This document shows positions 7,712 to 16,019 of a stretch of DNA of 37,866 nt, piece after piece. Under the pieces are notes generated by a model. That model worked only from the letters and a program-made list of their open reading frames with translations, did not search any database and was not told the DNA's origin. Made by a program: the position numbers and the translations under genes. The stretch is from NCBI GenBank assembly GCA_019244395.1, contig JAFASQ010000499.1, positions 1-37,866 on the forward strand. The letters are read 5' to 3'. The stretch comes from Solirubrobacterales bacterium. Its GTDB lineage: Bacteria; Actinomycetota; Thermoleophilia; Solirubrobacterales; Solirubrobacteraceae. Position 1 is the stretch's first letter. The number at the start of each line of letters is the position of its first letter.

Positions 7712-7977
7712 TCCGCGGCCCGGCCGGCGTCGTTCAGCTGTCCGAGGTGGTCCGGGACGATTCGAGTTGCTAGGCCGGCTGAGCTTCGCCGACCTCGGCT
7801 GGGGGCAGCGGAGGTCCGGTGAGCTCCTCGTAGTCGGGGGTCCGCAACAGCACTGTCGGTCGTTGTAGCCACGCACCGACGCCCGGGTCAAGCGAAGAGC
7901 GATAAGTTCGACGTCCGGTCGATCTCGTGTGCCACACTGCTGCGCCCACACGGCACTGTGTCAAAAGAGGAGGTCTC

Positions 7978-8586
7978 ATGCCGCCGGTTTCGTCCCCGCG
8001 GACTGTGGTCGCGGCGATCGTGGGCATCGCGGGGTTGGTCGGGGCGCCCGGCGCTGGTGTGGCCGGCGCGTCGACGCACGCTGCCCCGGCCGCCACGCCG
8101 CTCAAGGTGGTCACGGCGACCCGCATCACGCGAAGGCCGGGCACGCTCGCGCCCGGGACTCGGATACGAGCCGCCGGCCTATTCGGGCAGCGGGTATTCA
8201 CCGACGCCAAGCACGGCTTCGCGCTCGCGTCGGCGATCGATGCTGACTATCCGGTGGCGACGGCGGATGGTGGGAAGACGTGGAGGACAAACGGTCCAGC
8301 GCTGCACCTGCACGCTGCACAGGCTCCGCTCGCGGTGACGTTCATCGGCGCGATCAATCGCCAGACGGAGTTCGCCTGGGGCGGCGGGCAGGTGATCGAC
8401 GCGACGAGCAACGGTGGCAAGACCTGGTACAGCGCGTTGTTCACCCAAGGCGGTCCCCTCGCGGTCGCGCGCGACGTCGCCGGCCGATTGGTCGCCCTGA
8501 TCGGATCCTCTGGCAGCGCGACCTGGGAGTACCGCTCGACGGATGGCGGGCGGAGCTGGCATTACCTGGGCACGGTCCGTCCGTAG
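7978..8586 (+). CDS. Secreted Asp-box (BNR-like) repeat protein
   Basis: 202-residue exported protein. Residues ~10-32 form a signal peptide (hydrophobic VVAAIVGIAGLVGAPGAGVAGA). The mature part holds three Asp-box motifs of the S/T-x-D/N-G-G-x-T/S-W type: ATADGGKTWRT, ATSNGGKTWYS and STDGGRSWHYLG, spaced ~50 residues, as in blades of sialidase-like or YCF48-like beta-propellers. Three blades are too few for a closed propeller, so it may be an oligomer or a degenerate member. Start ATG 7978 is fixed by AGGAGG at 7967-7972. No sialidase catalytic residues are seen. Function unknown, probably outside the membrane. Confidence 0.82.
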   Translation: MPPVSSPRTVVAAIVGIAGLVGAPGAGVAGASTHAAPAATPLKVVTATRITRRPGTLAPGTRIRAAGLFGQRVFTDAKHGFALASAIDADYPVATADGGKTWRTNGPALHLHAAQAPLAVTFIGAINRQTEFAWGGGQVIDATSNGGKTWYSALFTQGGPLAVARDVAGRLVALIGSSGSATWEYRSTDGGRSWHYLGTVRP

Positions 8587-8610
8587 CCACCGAAGCGGCG
8601 CGGCGAGGGT

Positions 8611-9930
8611 TCAGCGGGCCTCGGCCCACCGCCGGCGCCAGGCGCGGACGACGGCAGAGGGGAACGGGTCGAGCCGGACCCCGCGCACCGCGCGCAGGCG
8701 CCGACGGCTGAGCAGGAGGCCGGTGACCCCGATCGCCCAGAAGGCGTACTGGACGCAGAACGCGAGCTTGAAGTCGCTGAGCGTGTAGCTTCCCGGGCCA
8801 CCGCCGCTGCTCAGGCTGAGCACCGTCCCGATCAGCGCGATCGTCAGCAGCGAGGCGACGAAGCCGCCCACGTTGACAATCCCGGTCGCGGACCCGATCC
8901 GCTCGGCCTCGTTCTCGGTCCGCGCGTAGTCGAAGGCCATGAGCGACCCCGGGCCGTTGGACGCGAGCACGACGACCAGCAGTACGAGCAGCCACAGCGG
9001 GGCGCGTCCCGGCCAGGCCAGTACGGCGGTCCAGGCGATGACGGTGGCGCTGAGGATCGTGAGCACCGGGATCGAGCGCCGGTAGGGCCAGCGGGCCGCG
9101 AGATGGCCGAGGACCGGACCGATGACCATGCTCACGAGGACCAGCAACGTCAGCAGAAGGGCCGCCTCCCCCGGGGTCCGGCGCTCGCCCTCGACCAGAA
9201 ACGGATAACCCCACAGCAGGGCGAACACGGTTCCCGAGAACTGCGTGGCGAAGTGGGTCCAGAGGCCCAGGCGGGTACCCGGCTCGCGCCAGGCGAGCGC
9301 GAGGCGCGAGAGCACCTGGGCGCCGCTGACGCGCACGCGGCTGGCCGCCGGATGGTGCGGCGGGTCGCGCAGAGCGAGCCCGGCGAGCGCGGCGACACCG
9401 AGTCCAATCAACGCGGCCGACAGAAACGACGTGGTCCAGCCGACGCCCTGGAGCAGGGCGACCAGCGGGTACGCCGCCACGATCTGTCCGACCTGGCCGA
9501 GGATGCCGGTCGACTGCGTAAGCAGAGGCACGCGCCGAGGCGCGAACCACAGCGCGATCAGCCGCAAGACGCTGATGAAGGTCATCGCGTCACCCGCTCC
9601 GACCAACACGCGCCCGATGACGGCGGCGGCCACGGAATGGGTGATCGCCAGCACGAGCTGGCCGAGCCCCATCAGGCCCGCGCCCGCCACGATGAGCCGC
9701 CGCGAGCCGAAGCGGTCGAGCATGACGCCGACCGGGACCTGCATCCCTGCGTACACGGCCAGCTGAAGGACGCTGAACAGGCTCAGCATCGCCGCGGTTA
9801 TCCCGAACCGATGCTGTGCCTCGACGCCGGCGACGCCAAGTGACGCCCGGTGGAAGACGGAGACGGCGTAGACCAGGATGCCGAGGGCGAGGATCAGCCA
9901 GGCTCGTCTTGGAGTTCGTTGCGCGTCCAC
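8611..9930 (-). CDS. MFS transporter
   Basis: Major facilitator superfamily carrier of about 440 residues with 12 hydrophobic helices. The N-terminal half shows the loop pattern GVMLDRFGSRRLIVAG between helices 2 and 3 (family motif A, DRxGxRR) and VGAGDAMTFISVLRLIALWF in helix 4. Start is uncertain: GTG 9930 has GGTAGG 9 bases upstream and gives a normal short cytoplasmic N-terminus; a TTG at 9954 is also in frame but lacks a ribosome site. It diverges from the metallo-hydrolase fragment and converges with the Asp-box gene, ending 24 bases from it. The cargo cannot be told from sequence. Confidence 0.9.
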   Translation of the reverse strand: MDAQRTPRRAWLILALGILVYAVSVFHRASLGVAGVEAQHRFGITAAMLSLFSVLQLAVYAGMQVPVGVMLDRFGSRRLIVAGAGLMGLGQLVLAITHSVAAAVIGRVLVGAGDAMTFISVLRLIALWFAPRRVPLLTQSTGILGQVGQIVAAYPLVALLQGVGWTTSFLSAALIGLGVAALAGLALRDPPHHPAASRVRVSGAQVLSRLALAWREPGTRLGLWTHFATQFSGTVFALLWGYPFLVEGERRTPGEAALLLTLLVLVSMVIGPVLGHLAARWPYRRSIPVLTILSATVIAWTAVLAWPGRAPLWLLVLLVVVLASNGPGSLMAFDYARTENEAERIGSATGIVNVGGFVASLLTIALIGTVLSLSSGGGPGSYTLSDFKLAFCVQYAFWAIGVTGLLLSRRRLRAVRGVRLDPFPSAVVRAWRRRWAEAR

Positions 9931-9985
9931 GGATGCTTGCCTACCCAGGTTCAAACGGCTCGTCTATAAACGTGAGGTGGTACGG

Positions 9986-10204
9986 ATGACGGTCAAGCTC
10001 ACGCTCGTCGGAGGTCCCACCGCGCTGCTCGAGTACGCGGGGCTGCGCTGGCTCACGGATCCCGCGTTCTCCCCGCCGGGGGACTACGCCGGCCTGGTCA
10101 AGACGACCGGCCCGGCCATCGAGCCCGACCGGCTCGTGCCCATCGACGTCGTGCTGCTCTCGCATGATCAACATAGCGACAACCTCGAAACCGGCGGCGC
10201 GTGA
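9986..10204 (+). pseudogene. Truncated metallo-beta-lactamase-fold hydrolase (N-terminal third)
   Basis: The 72-residue frame encodes only the start of a UlaG-like MBL hydrolase: KLTLVGGPTALLEYAGLRW, LTDPAF, TTGPAIEPDRLVPIDVVLLS and the first metal motif S-H-D-Q-H-S-D-N, after which it ends in ETGGA. Family members are about 250 residues and need further metal ligands, so this cannot be an active enzyme alone. Start ATG 9986 has GTGAGGTGG upstream. Its TGA overlaps the GTG of the next, complete MBL gene by 4 bases (GTGA), so the deletion has brought the two genes into apparent translational coupling. Confidence 0.75.
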
Positions 10205-10974
10205 GGCTCGAGCTGCCGGGTCATGAGATCGTCGGCATCCGGGCGCCGAACCCGGGGCCGTTCACGCTGAGCGGGACGAACTCGTGGATCGTCGGCCGCG
10301 GCCCGGCGTGGCTCGTCGACCCCGGACCGGCGATCGAGGAACACGTTGCGGCGGTGTCGGCCGAGATCGAGCGGCGCGGCGGTCTCGGTGGGATCGCGCT
10401 CACCCACGACCATCCCGACCACACCGAGGCGGTTCCGGCGATCCGGGCCCGGTACCCCGACGCTCCGCTGGCCGCGGCCCACAGTGCGGCCGCGGTCGTT
10501 CTCGCCGACGGCGACCGGTTCGGGCCGCTCGAGGCCCTCGTCACGCCCGGCCACGCCCCCGATCACCTGGCCTTCGTGACCGGAACGGCGGCGCTCACCG
10601 GAGACGCGGTCTTGGGCGAGGGCAGCGTGTTCATCGCGCCGGATCCAGGTGCGCTCGCTGCCTATCTCGAGGGCCTCAAACGGCTAGGGCGTCGCAGGCT
10701 CGACGTGCTGTGCCCCGGCCACGGCCCGCTCGTGCATGATCCGCAGGCCAAGCTGGCGGAGTACCTCACCCATCGGCTCGACCGCGAGCGGCGCCTTCTC
10801 GCCGCGCTCGAGAAGGGTAAGCGCAGCGTCGACGAGCTGCTCGACGAGGCCTGGAGCGAGGTTCCGGCGCAGTTGCGCCCCGCCGCCGCGGTGACCCTGG
10901 CCGCACACCTGGACAAGCTGGCCGATGAGGATCGCCTGCCGGATGGGGTGCAGCGGCCGTCGCTGCAGCTCTAG
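10201..10974 (+). CDS. Metallo-beta-lactamase-fold hydrolase (LACTB2-like)
   Basis: 257-residue zinc hydrolase of the MBL superfamily in the LACTB2/RNase-Z-like branch. Metal ligands are all present: THDHPDHTEA (HxHxDH), VTPGHAPDHLAF, TGDAVLGEGSVF and CPGHGPLV. The C-terminal ~60 residues form the short winged-helix extension (KRSVDELLDEAW...LDKLADEDRL) found in LACTB2-type proteins. Starts at GTG 10201, overlapping the stop of the truncated MBL gene. Possible substrates range from RNA to thioesters; none can be assigned. It converges on the amino-acid dehydrogenase with a 4-base overlap of the two stop codons' region. Confidence 0.9.
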   Translation: MRLELPGHEIVGIRAPNPGPFTLSGTNSWIVGRGPAWLVDPGPAIEEHVAAVSAEIERRGGLGGIALTHDHPDHTEAVPAIRARYPDAPLAAAHSAAAVVLADGDRFGPLEALVTPGHAPDHLAFVTGTAALTGDAVLGEGSVFIAPDPGALAAYLEGLKRLGRRRLDVLCPGHGPLVHDPQAKLAEYLTHRLDRERRLLAALEKGKRSVDELLDEAWSEVPAQLRPAAAVTLAAHLDKLADEDRLPDGVQRPSLQL

Positions 10975-12044
10975 GTCGCCAGCCGCTGCCGCGCCAGCTC
11001 CATCGCGGCCATGAGTGGGGTGGTGCCGGCGGCATCGGCGCGATCGAAGATGTCGAGCACGATGTCGCCGATCCGGCGTACCCGGCGGCTGGCCGACGCC
11101 GCGTCATAGCCATGCTGTTCCTCGGCGATGTTGATGATTCCGCCCGCGTTGGCCACGAAATCCGGGGCCCACAGGATCTGCCGCTCCGCGAGCAGGGCGG
11201 CCACCGACGTGTCGGCGAGCTGGTTGTTCGCCGCCCCAGCCACGATGCGGCAGCGTAGTCGCGGGACGGTAGCGTGATCAAGCACGCCGCCGAGGGCGCA
11301 GGGGGCGAGCACATCGACCTCGACCTCTAGGGCCCGCTCGGGCGGAGCCCAGCCAGCGCTGAGCTCCTCGGTCAAGCGGCGCTTTCGCGGATCGATGTCA
11401 CTCAACACGAGGGTGGCGCCTGCTCGGGCACAGCGCTTGGCGACCTTCGAGCCGACGTGGCCGAGGCCCACGACGGCGACGATCCGCCCCCGCAGCGAAC
11501 CGGAGCCGAACACGCGCTCGCAGCATGCGCGAATGGCTGACTCGACGCCCAACGCGGTGAACGGACTGGGATCGCCCGACCCGCCGAGTCGACGAGGCAG
11601 CCCGGCCACGTGCCGGGTACGCTCGGCGATCACCCGCATGTCGCGGCTGGACGTCCCGACGTCTTCCGCCGTGATGTAGCGCCCGCCCAAGGACTCCACG
11701 GCGTCGCCGAAGTCGAGCAGCGCCGCGGTGCGCCGCTCGGAGGTGAGGGAGGCCCCAGGCGCGGTCATGACCACGCCCTTGCCGCCGCCGAGGGGCAGGT
11801 CCGCCACCGCTGCCTTGTAGGTCATCGCGCGCGCGAGGCGTAGCACATCACGCAGTGCCTCGTGTGAATCGAGATAACCCCAAATCCGGCAGCCCCCCAG
11901 TGAGGGGCCCCGCAGCGTGGAGTGGACGGCGACGAACGTGTAGAGGCCCGATCGTCGCCCGCGGCGGACGATGACGTCCTCGTGGTCGAGCGGCTCGAGG
12001 TGGCTGTCGGTGCTCGGCGGCGCAGCCGCGCGAGGCTTGATCAC
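10971..12044 (-). CDS. Leu/Phe/Val/Glu dehydrogenase family protein
   Basis: 357-residue NAD-dependent amino-acid dehydrogenase, most like leucine/phenylalanine dehydrogenases. The substrate domain has RGPSLGGCRIW (45-55), Lys77 in MTYKAAVADLP, the catalytic loop PLGGGKGV with Lys89, and Asp128 in TAEDVGTSS. The Rossmann half carries VVGLGHVGSKVAKR and the Asp of LSDIDPRK, which fits NAD rather than NADP. AGAANNQLAD and FVANAGGIIN are typical late motifs. It reversibly deaminates a hydrophobic amino acid to a 2-oxo acid. Start GTG 12044 overlaps the stop of the sigma-factor gene by 4 bases (GTGA), so it lies downstream of it in the same transcript. Confidence 0.9.
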   Translation of the reverse strand: MIKPRAAAPPSTDSHLEPLDHEDVIVRRGRRSGLYTFVAVHSTLRGPSLGGCRIWGYLDSHEALRDVLRLARAMTYKAAVADLPLGGGKGVVMTAPGASLTSERRTAALLDFGDAVESLGGRYITAEDVGTSSRDMRVIAERTRHVAGLPRRLGGSGDPSPFTALGVESAIRACCERVFGSGSLRGRIVAVVGLGHVGSKVAKRCARAGATLVLSDIDPRKRRLTEELSAGWAPPERALEVEVDVLAPCALGGVLDHATVPRLRCRIVAGAANNQLADTSVAALLAERQILWAPDFVANAGGIINIAEEQHGYDAASASRRVRRIGDIVLDIFDRADAAGTTPLMAAMELARQRLAT

Positions 12045-13654
12045 TGGGCGGGGGCCAGCGACCCGCCGGTCGCGGCGCCCGCCGATGACCCCGTGCCGGT
12101 GGCGGTTCCGGTCGAGCCGCCAGACGTAGACGTGCTGAGCGCAGCCGGCTGGGTCGGGCTGGTGGTGGAGCTCGATGGGGTGTCAGAAGTCGTGTCGGTC
12201 GGCGTCCCAGTTGGCTGCGTCGTGCTGGCCGTGCCCGAACTCGTCGATCCGGTGGTTGAGGTGGCCGATGTGCCCGTGGCCGGGGCGGTCGGCGAGGCGG
12301 CCGAGTGGCTCGCGGTCGCGCCGCCGACGCTGATCACGGTCGAGATCCCGCCGGTCGACTTCGGCTGGTGCTTGGCCCGCGCGCGAGGACTGGTGGAAGG
12401 CGACGGCTTGATCTGGGTGCTCGCCGGCGCGGAGGGAGGCGCAGGCTCGGCAGCGGTTCGGGACACCTGCGGTTGCGCGGCCAGGCTGATCACGGCGGGT
12501 GGGGCGGCCGGTGCCCCGGACGCGTTCGCGCTCGCCGGTGCAGCTGGACCAGCCGCGGAGGGCCGAGCGCGGGCGGCCGCGGCGACACGCGTCTGGTGAA
12601 CGTGACGGGGTGCCGCCGGAAGATTGTGTTGGAGCTCGACCGCGCCGCCCGCGGTGACTACGGCGGCGGCGAGCAGCGTCGCCACATGCGTTGCGCCGGC
12701 CGTCATCGTCCCCACGCCGACCACGGCAGTTCCGGTCACGGCGGTTCCGGTGACGGCGGTTCCGGTGACGGCGGTTCCGGTCCCGCCCGCTCCGCCGGCG
12801 GCCAACGCGCCACCCGCGGCGCCGCTGCCCGCGCCGCCGACCCCGAGCACGTTGGCGAGTACCCCGAGCGGCCCGAGGGTGGGGACGATCGCCGCGAACC
12901 GCCGGCTCACGCCGCGCAGCTGGTGGCGGAACTCCCGGCAGCCGGCGCAGTCGCGCATGTGACGCCGGGCGGTGGCGTTGGGGCGCAACCCGCGGTCGTG
13001 CGAGAGGACCAGCGCCTCGCGGATCTCCGAGCAGGCGGTGTCGCGAGCCTCGAGCGCCTGGGCGAGGGCCAGTCTGGCCCGAACGAGCAGCGACTTGACG
13101 GCCGGGATGGTCACGCCAAGCGCGGCCGCCATATCCGCGTAGGACATGCCGCCGAGCTCGCGCATCAAGAGCGCCGACCGCTGCTGATCGGGCAGTCGGC
13201 GGACGTCGGCGATCAGGCGCCGAAGCGACTCGCGCTGGTCGGCCTCGGCGATCGGATCGTGCGTCGGGGAGCGCAGGAGCTCTATCACCTCCGGCGGCGG
13301 GGGCGAGGGCCGGCGCAACTCGTCGATGCAGCGGTTGTGGGCGACCCGGTAGAGCCAGGCCCGCAGGGCAAGCTCGCGGTGGTTGGCGCGCAGGCCGGCA
13401 TACGCGCGCACGAAGATGTCCTGGAGGGCGTCCTCGGCGTCCTGGCGGTGCGGCAGCATCTGGCGCGTGTAGGCGAACAACCGCTGGCGGTAGCGGTCAT
13501 GGATGACGCGGAAGGCGTCGTCGTGGCCGGCGCGAAACAGCGCCACGAGCTGCTCGTCGGAGCGGAGGCGAAGGAGAGGCGGGGGCGGGTGAGACCCAAT
13601 CGAGGGTCGAGTCCGGGCTACTGCTGCCCCTGCTCGGAATGCGGACGCTTCCAC
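12041..13654 (-). CDS. ECF-type sigma factor fused to zinc finger, membrane helix and Ser/Thr-rich tail
   Basis: 537 residues. Region sigma2 is about 35-112 (DRYRQRLFAYTRQML, DAEDALQDIFVRAY, AWLYRVAHNRCIDELRR) and sigma4 about 145-205 (RLPDQQRSALLMRELGGMSY, ADMAAALGVTIPAVKSLLVR). Then comes a putative zinc site, Cys208, His232, Cys236, Cys239 (RRHMRDCAGCREF), like the anti-sigma zf-HC2 domain. A Gly/Ala linker with GTAVT repeats leads to one hydrophobic helix (about 321-340), followed by ~195 residues rich in Ala, Ser, Thr and Pro. Such single-chain sigma/anti-sigma/anchor proteins are known in some actinobacterial lineages; here the tail is presumably outside the membrane. GTG 13654 is the only early start and sits within a 12-bp palindrome. 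How it is released from the membrane is unknown. Confidence 0.86.
   Translation of the reverse strand: MEASAFRAGAAVARTRPSIGSHPPPPLLRLRSDEQLVALFRAGHDDAFRVIHDRYRQRLFAYTRQMLPHRQDAEDALQDIFVRAYAGLRANHRELALRAWLYRVAHNRCIDELRRPSPPPPEVIELLRSPTHDPIAEADQRESLRRLIADVRRLPDQQRSALLMRELGGMSYADMAAALGVTIPAVKSLLVRARLALAQALEARDTACSEIREALVLSHDRGLRPNATARRHMRDCAGCREFRHQLRGVSRRFAAIVPTLGPLGVLANVLGVGGAGSGAAGGALAAGGAGGTGTAVTGTAVTGTAVTGTAVVGVGTMTAGATHVATLLAAAVVTAGGAVELQHNLPAAPRHVHQTRVAAAARARPSAAGPAAPASANASGAPAAPPAVISLAAQPQVSRTAAEPAPPSAPASTQIKPSPSTSPRARAKHQPKSTGGISTVISVGGATASHSAASPTAPATGTSATSTTGSTSSGTASTTQPTGTPTDTTSDTPSSSTTSPTQPAALSTSTSGGSTGTATGTGSSAGAATGGSLAPAQ
12719..12778 (-). repeat. 15-bp minisatellite in the sigma-factor linker
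   Basis: Four consecutive, nearly identical 15-base units coding for Gly-Thr-Ala-Val-Thr (the last ends Val-Val). They lengthen the linker between the zinc finger and the membrane helix in whole-codon steps, so the copy number could vary between strains without frameshift. Confidence 0.8.
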
Positions 13655-13733
13655 GTGGAACCCGTGCTCACTCTAACGGGTACGCCGAGACAGAGTTTCG
13701 CAACGCCGCCTGCCGGGCCGGTCCGCACCGCTG

Positions 13734-15173
13734 TCAGGAGAGCGACACCATCACGTGCTTGACCTCGGTGTAGTCCTCGAGCGCATACATGCTGAGGTCC
13801 TTGCCGTAGCCCGACTGTTTGAAGCCACCGTGCGGCATCTCCGACGCCAGCGGGATGTGATCGTTGATCCACACGCAACCGAAGCGCAGCGCGTTGGCGA
13901 CCCGGTGTGCCCGGGCCACATCACGCGTCCACACCGAGGCCGCCAGCCCATACGGCGTCCCATTGGCCCAGGCGATCGCCTCGGCCTCCTCAGAGAACGG
14001 CTGGACGGTGATGACCGGGCCGAAGATCTCGCGCTGGATCATCTCGTCGTCCTGGCGCAGGCCGGACACCACCGTCGGCTCGAGGAAGAACCCGGGCCGG
14101 TTCGGCTGGTGGCCGCCGGTGGCGATCTCGGTGTGGTCGGGCCGGCGCTCGAGGAAGCCCTCCACTCGTTCTCGCTGGCGCGCGGAGTTGAGCGGCCCCA
14201 GCGTCGTGTCGGACGAGCGCGTGTCGCCCATGACCAGGCCCTGGGCCTGCTCGACCAGGCCACCGACCACGTCATCGAGGACCTTCGAGCTGGCCAGCAC
14301 GCGGGTGGCGGCAGTGCAATCCTGGCCGGCGTTGTAGTAACCGGTGCCCGCGATCGTCTCAAGGGCGGTCGACATCTCGACATCGTCGAACACGACCACC
14401 GGCGCCTTGCCGCCGAGTTCGAGGTGAACCCGTTTCAGGGTGTCAGCCGCGGCCCGCGCGATCCACTTCCCGGTTTCGACCGAGCCGGTCAGCGACACCA
14501 TGCTCACGTCCCCGTGGGTGACCAGCGCCCGGCCGGTCGGATCGCCGTGGCCGGTGACCACGTTGAGGACCCCTTTGGGGAAGATCTCCGCGGCGTACTG
14601 GGCCATCTTCAGCGTGGTCAGTGGGGTCGTCTCGGCCGGCTTGAGCACGACGGTGTTGCCGGCGGCCAGGGCGGGCCCGATCTTCCACACGCCCATCATC
14701 AGCGGGTAGTTCCAGGGCGCGATCTGTCCGATCACCCCCACCGGCTCGCGGCGGATGATCGAGGTGTACCCGCTCAGGTACTCGCCGGCCGCACGGCCTT
14801 CGAGGCACCTGGCGGCGCCGGCGAAGAAGCGCAGGTTGTCGGCCATGAACGGGATCTCGTCGTCCCGGAAGGCGTTGATCGGCTTGCCGGCGTTGTCGGC
14901 CTCGAGCTCGGCGAGCTCGTCGGCATGCTCCTCGATCGCGTCGGCCAGCTTGAGCAGGGCAAGGGCCCGCTCGCCGGGGGTGGTGGTCGCCCAGCCGTCG
15001 AAAGCGGCTTTCGCGGCGTGCACCGCGCGGTCGACGTCGGCGGCGCTGGAGAGGGGCGCCTCGGCGATCGCCTCGCCGGTGGCCGGGTTGAGGATGGGCT
15101 CGGTCTGACCGTCGGCAGGATCGACGAACGTGCCGTCGATGAAGTTCTGGAGAGTGGTGATAGCTGTGGCCAT
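13734..15173 (-). CDS. Aldehyde dehydrogenase, gamma-aminobutyraldehyde dehydrogenase type
   Basis: 479-residue NAD(P)-dependent aldehyde dehydrogenase. [20 protein letters not shown] and [12 protein letters not shown] are cofactor-binding stretches, [11 protein letters not shown] the turn over [11 protein letters not shown] carries the general-base Glu near residue 249 and [15 protein letters not shown] the catalytic Cys near 283. The 'NAGQDCTAA' form is characteristic of the PatD/Prr aminobutyraldehyde dehydrogenases, which finish putrescine breakdown to GABA. Start ATG 15173; the frame opens further upstream without a ribosome site. No putrescine transaminase is nearby, so the substrate is an inference. 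Divergent from ccdA. Confidence 0.9.
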   Translation of the reverse strand: MATAITTLQNFIDGTFVDPADGQTEPILNPATGEAIAEAPLSSAADVDRAVHAAKAAFDGWATTTPGERALALLKLADAIEEHADELAELEADNAGKPINAFRDDEIPFMADNLRFFAGAARCLEGRAAGEYLSGYTSIIRREPVGVIGQIAPWNYPLMMGVWKIGPALAAGNTVVLKPAETTPLTTLKMAQYAAEIFPKGVLNVVTGHGDPTGRALVTHGDVSMVSLTGSVETGKWIARAAADTLKRVHLELGGKAPVVVFDDVEMSTALETIAGTGYYNAGQDCTAATRVLASSKVLDDVVGGLVEQAQGLVMGDTRSSDTTLGPLNSARQRERVEGFLERRPDHTEIATGGHQPNRPGFFLEPTVVSGLRQDDEMIQREIFGPVITVQPFSEEAEAIAWANGTPYGLAASVWTRDVARAHRVANALRFGCVWINDHIPLASEMPHGGFKQSGYGKDLSMYALEDYTEVKHVMVSLS

Positions 15174-15269
15174 GGCCTGGCAAACGTACCACCGGTCGCC
15201 GGTGCCGACGCGGAGCATCTACGCGGATCGGCTTCGACGTGGCGGCGATACCCTCAGCTGCGAGCAACG

Positions 15270-16019
15270 ATGGATCCTGCGTCGGGCATTGCAATTCCGG
15301 TGGCGTTCGGCGCGGGGCTGATCTCATTCCTGTCTCCCTGCGTGCTGCCACTCGTCCCGGGCTACATCTCGGCGGTGGCCGGGGTGGCGCCGGCCGAGAT
15401 CCGCGCGCGTCCGGAGATCCGCGCGCGTCGGGTGCTCGGGCCCAGTCTCGCCTTCGTGGCGAGCTTCTCGGCCATCTTCATCGCGCTCGGCCTGCTCGGC
15501 CAGCAGGCCCTGCACGGGGCGCTCACCGGTCCGGCCTCGCTGAAGATCTGCGGCGCGGTGATCATCGCCATGGGGGCGGTGTTCGTGCTGGCCCCGTTCG
15601 TGCCCCGGCTCTCGCGGGAGTGGCACGTGGGCAGGCTGATGGAGCGGGCGGGCCGCGGCGGGCCGGTGCTGACCGGGGCCGCGTTCGCGCTAGCCTGGCA
15701 GCCGTGTACGGGGCCGACGCTGGGGGCGATCATCACCGCCGCCGGCGTGTCGGGCTCGGCGGCACACGGCGCCTTCCTGCTCGCCGTCTACTGCGCCGGG
15801 CTTGCCGTCCCGTTCCTGATCACCGGGCTCGCCTTCGGGACGATGACCTCCTTGTTCGGCGTGGTCCGGCGCCACTACGCGGTGGTGATCGGCGCCGGCG
15901 GCGTGGTACTGATCGGGATGGGAGTGCTGATCTGGACCGGGGAATTCACCCAGCTGAACATCACGGTCAACCACTGGCTGCAGACGCTGGGGCTACCGGA
16001 CTTCAACTCGGATACGTGA
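15270..16019 (+). CDS. ccdA: CcdA-type thiol/disulphide transporter for cytochrome c biogenesis
   Basis: 249-residue membrane protein with six helices. Two conserved Cys motifs lie at the starts of helices 1 and 4: ISFLSPCVLPLVPGYISA (about 18-34) and AWQPCTGPTLGAIIT (about 142-156). CcdA passes electrons from cytoplasmic thioredoxin across the membrane to keep apocytochrome and other outer thiols reduced; a cytochrome c is encoded at 36.9 kb. Start ATG 15270 lacks a good ribosome site, but a GATACC box lies ~17 bases upstream. A much longer open frame through the antisense of the aldehyde dehydrogenase gene is a shadow. Confidence 0.9.
   Translation: MDPASGIAIPVAFGAGLISFLSPCVLPLVPGYISAVAGVAPAEIRARPEIRARRVLGPSLAFVASFSAIFIALGLLGQQALHGALTGPASLKICGAVIIAMGAVFVLAPFVPRLSREWHVGRLMERAGRGGPVLTGAAFALAWQPCTGPTLGAIITAAGVSGSAAHGAFLLAVYCAGLAVPFLITGLAFGTMTSLFGVVRRHYAVVIGAGGVVLIGMGVLIWTGEFTQLNITVNHWLQTLGLPDFNSDT

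Noticed and set aside
7770-7890. Minus-strand peptide resembling a protein C-terminus before the Asp-box gene
   Set aside because: The stretch around LRTPDYEELTGPPLPP looks protein-like, but no start, ribosome site or family could be found; a gene remnant is possible but unsupported.
9931-9954. TTG start of the MFS gene
   Set aside because: No ribosome site, whereas GTG 9930 has one; kept only as an alternative.
12305-13762. 485-codon plus-strand frame under the sigma-factor gene
   Set aside because: Low-complexity antisense; the opposite strand has clear sigma2, sigma4 and zinc-finger motifs.
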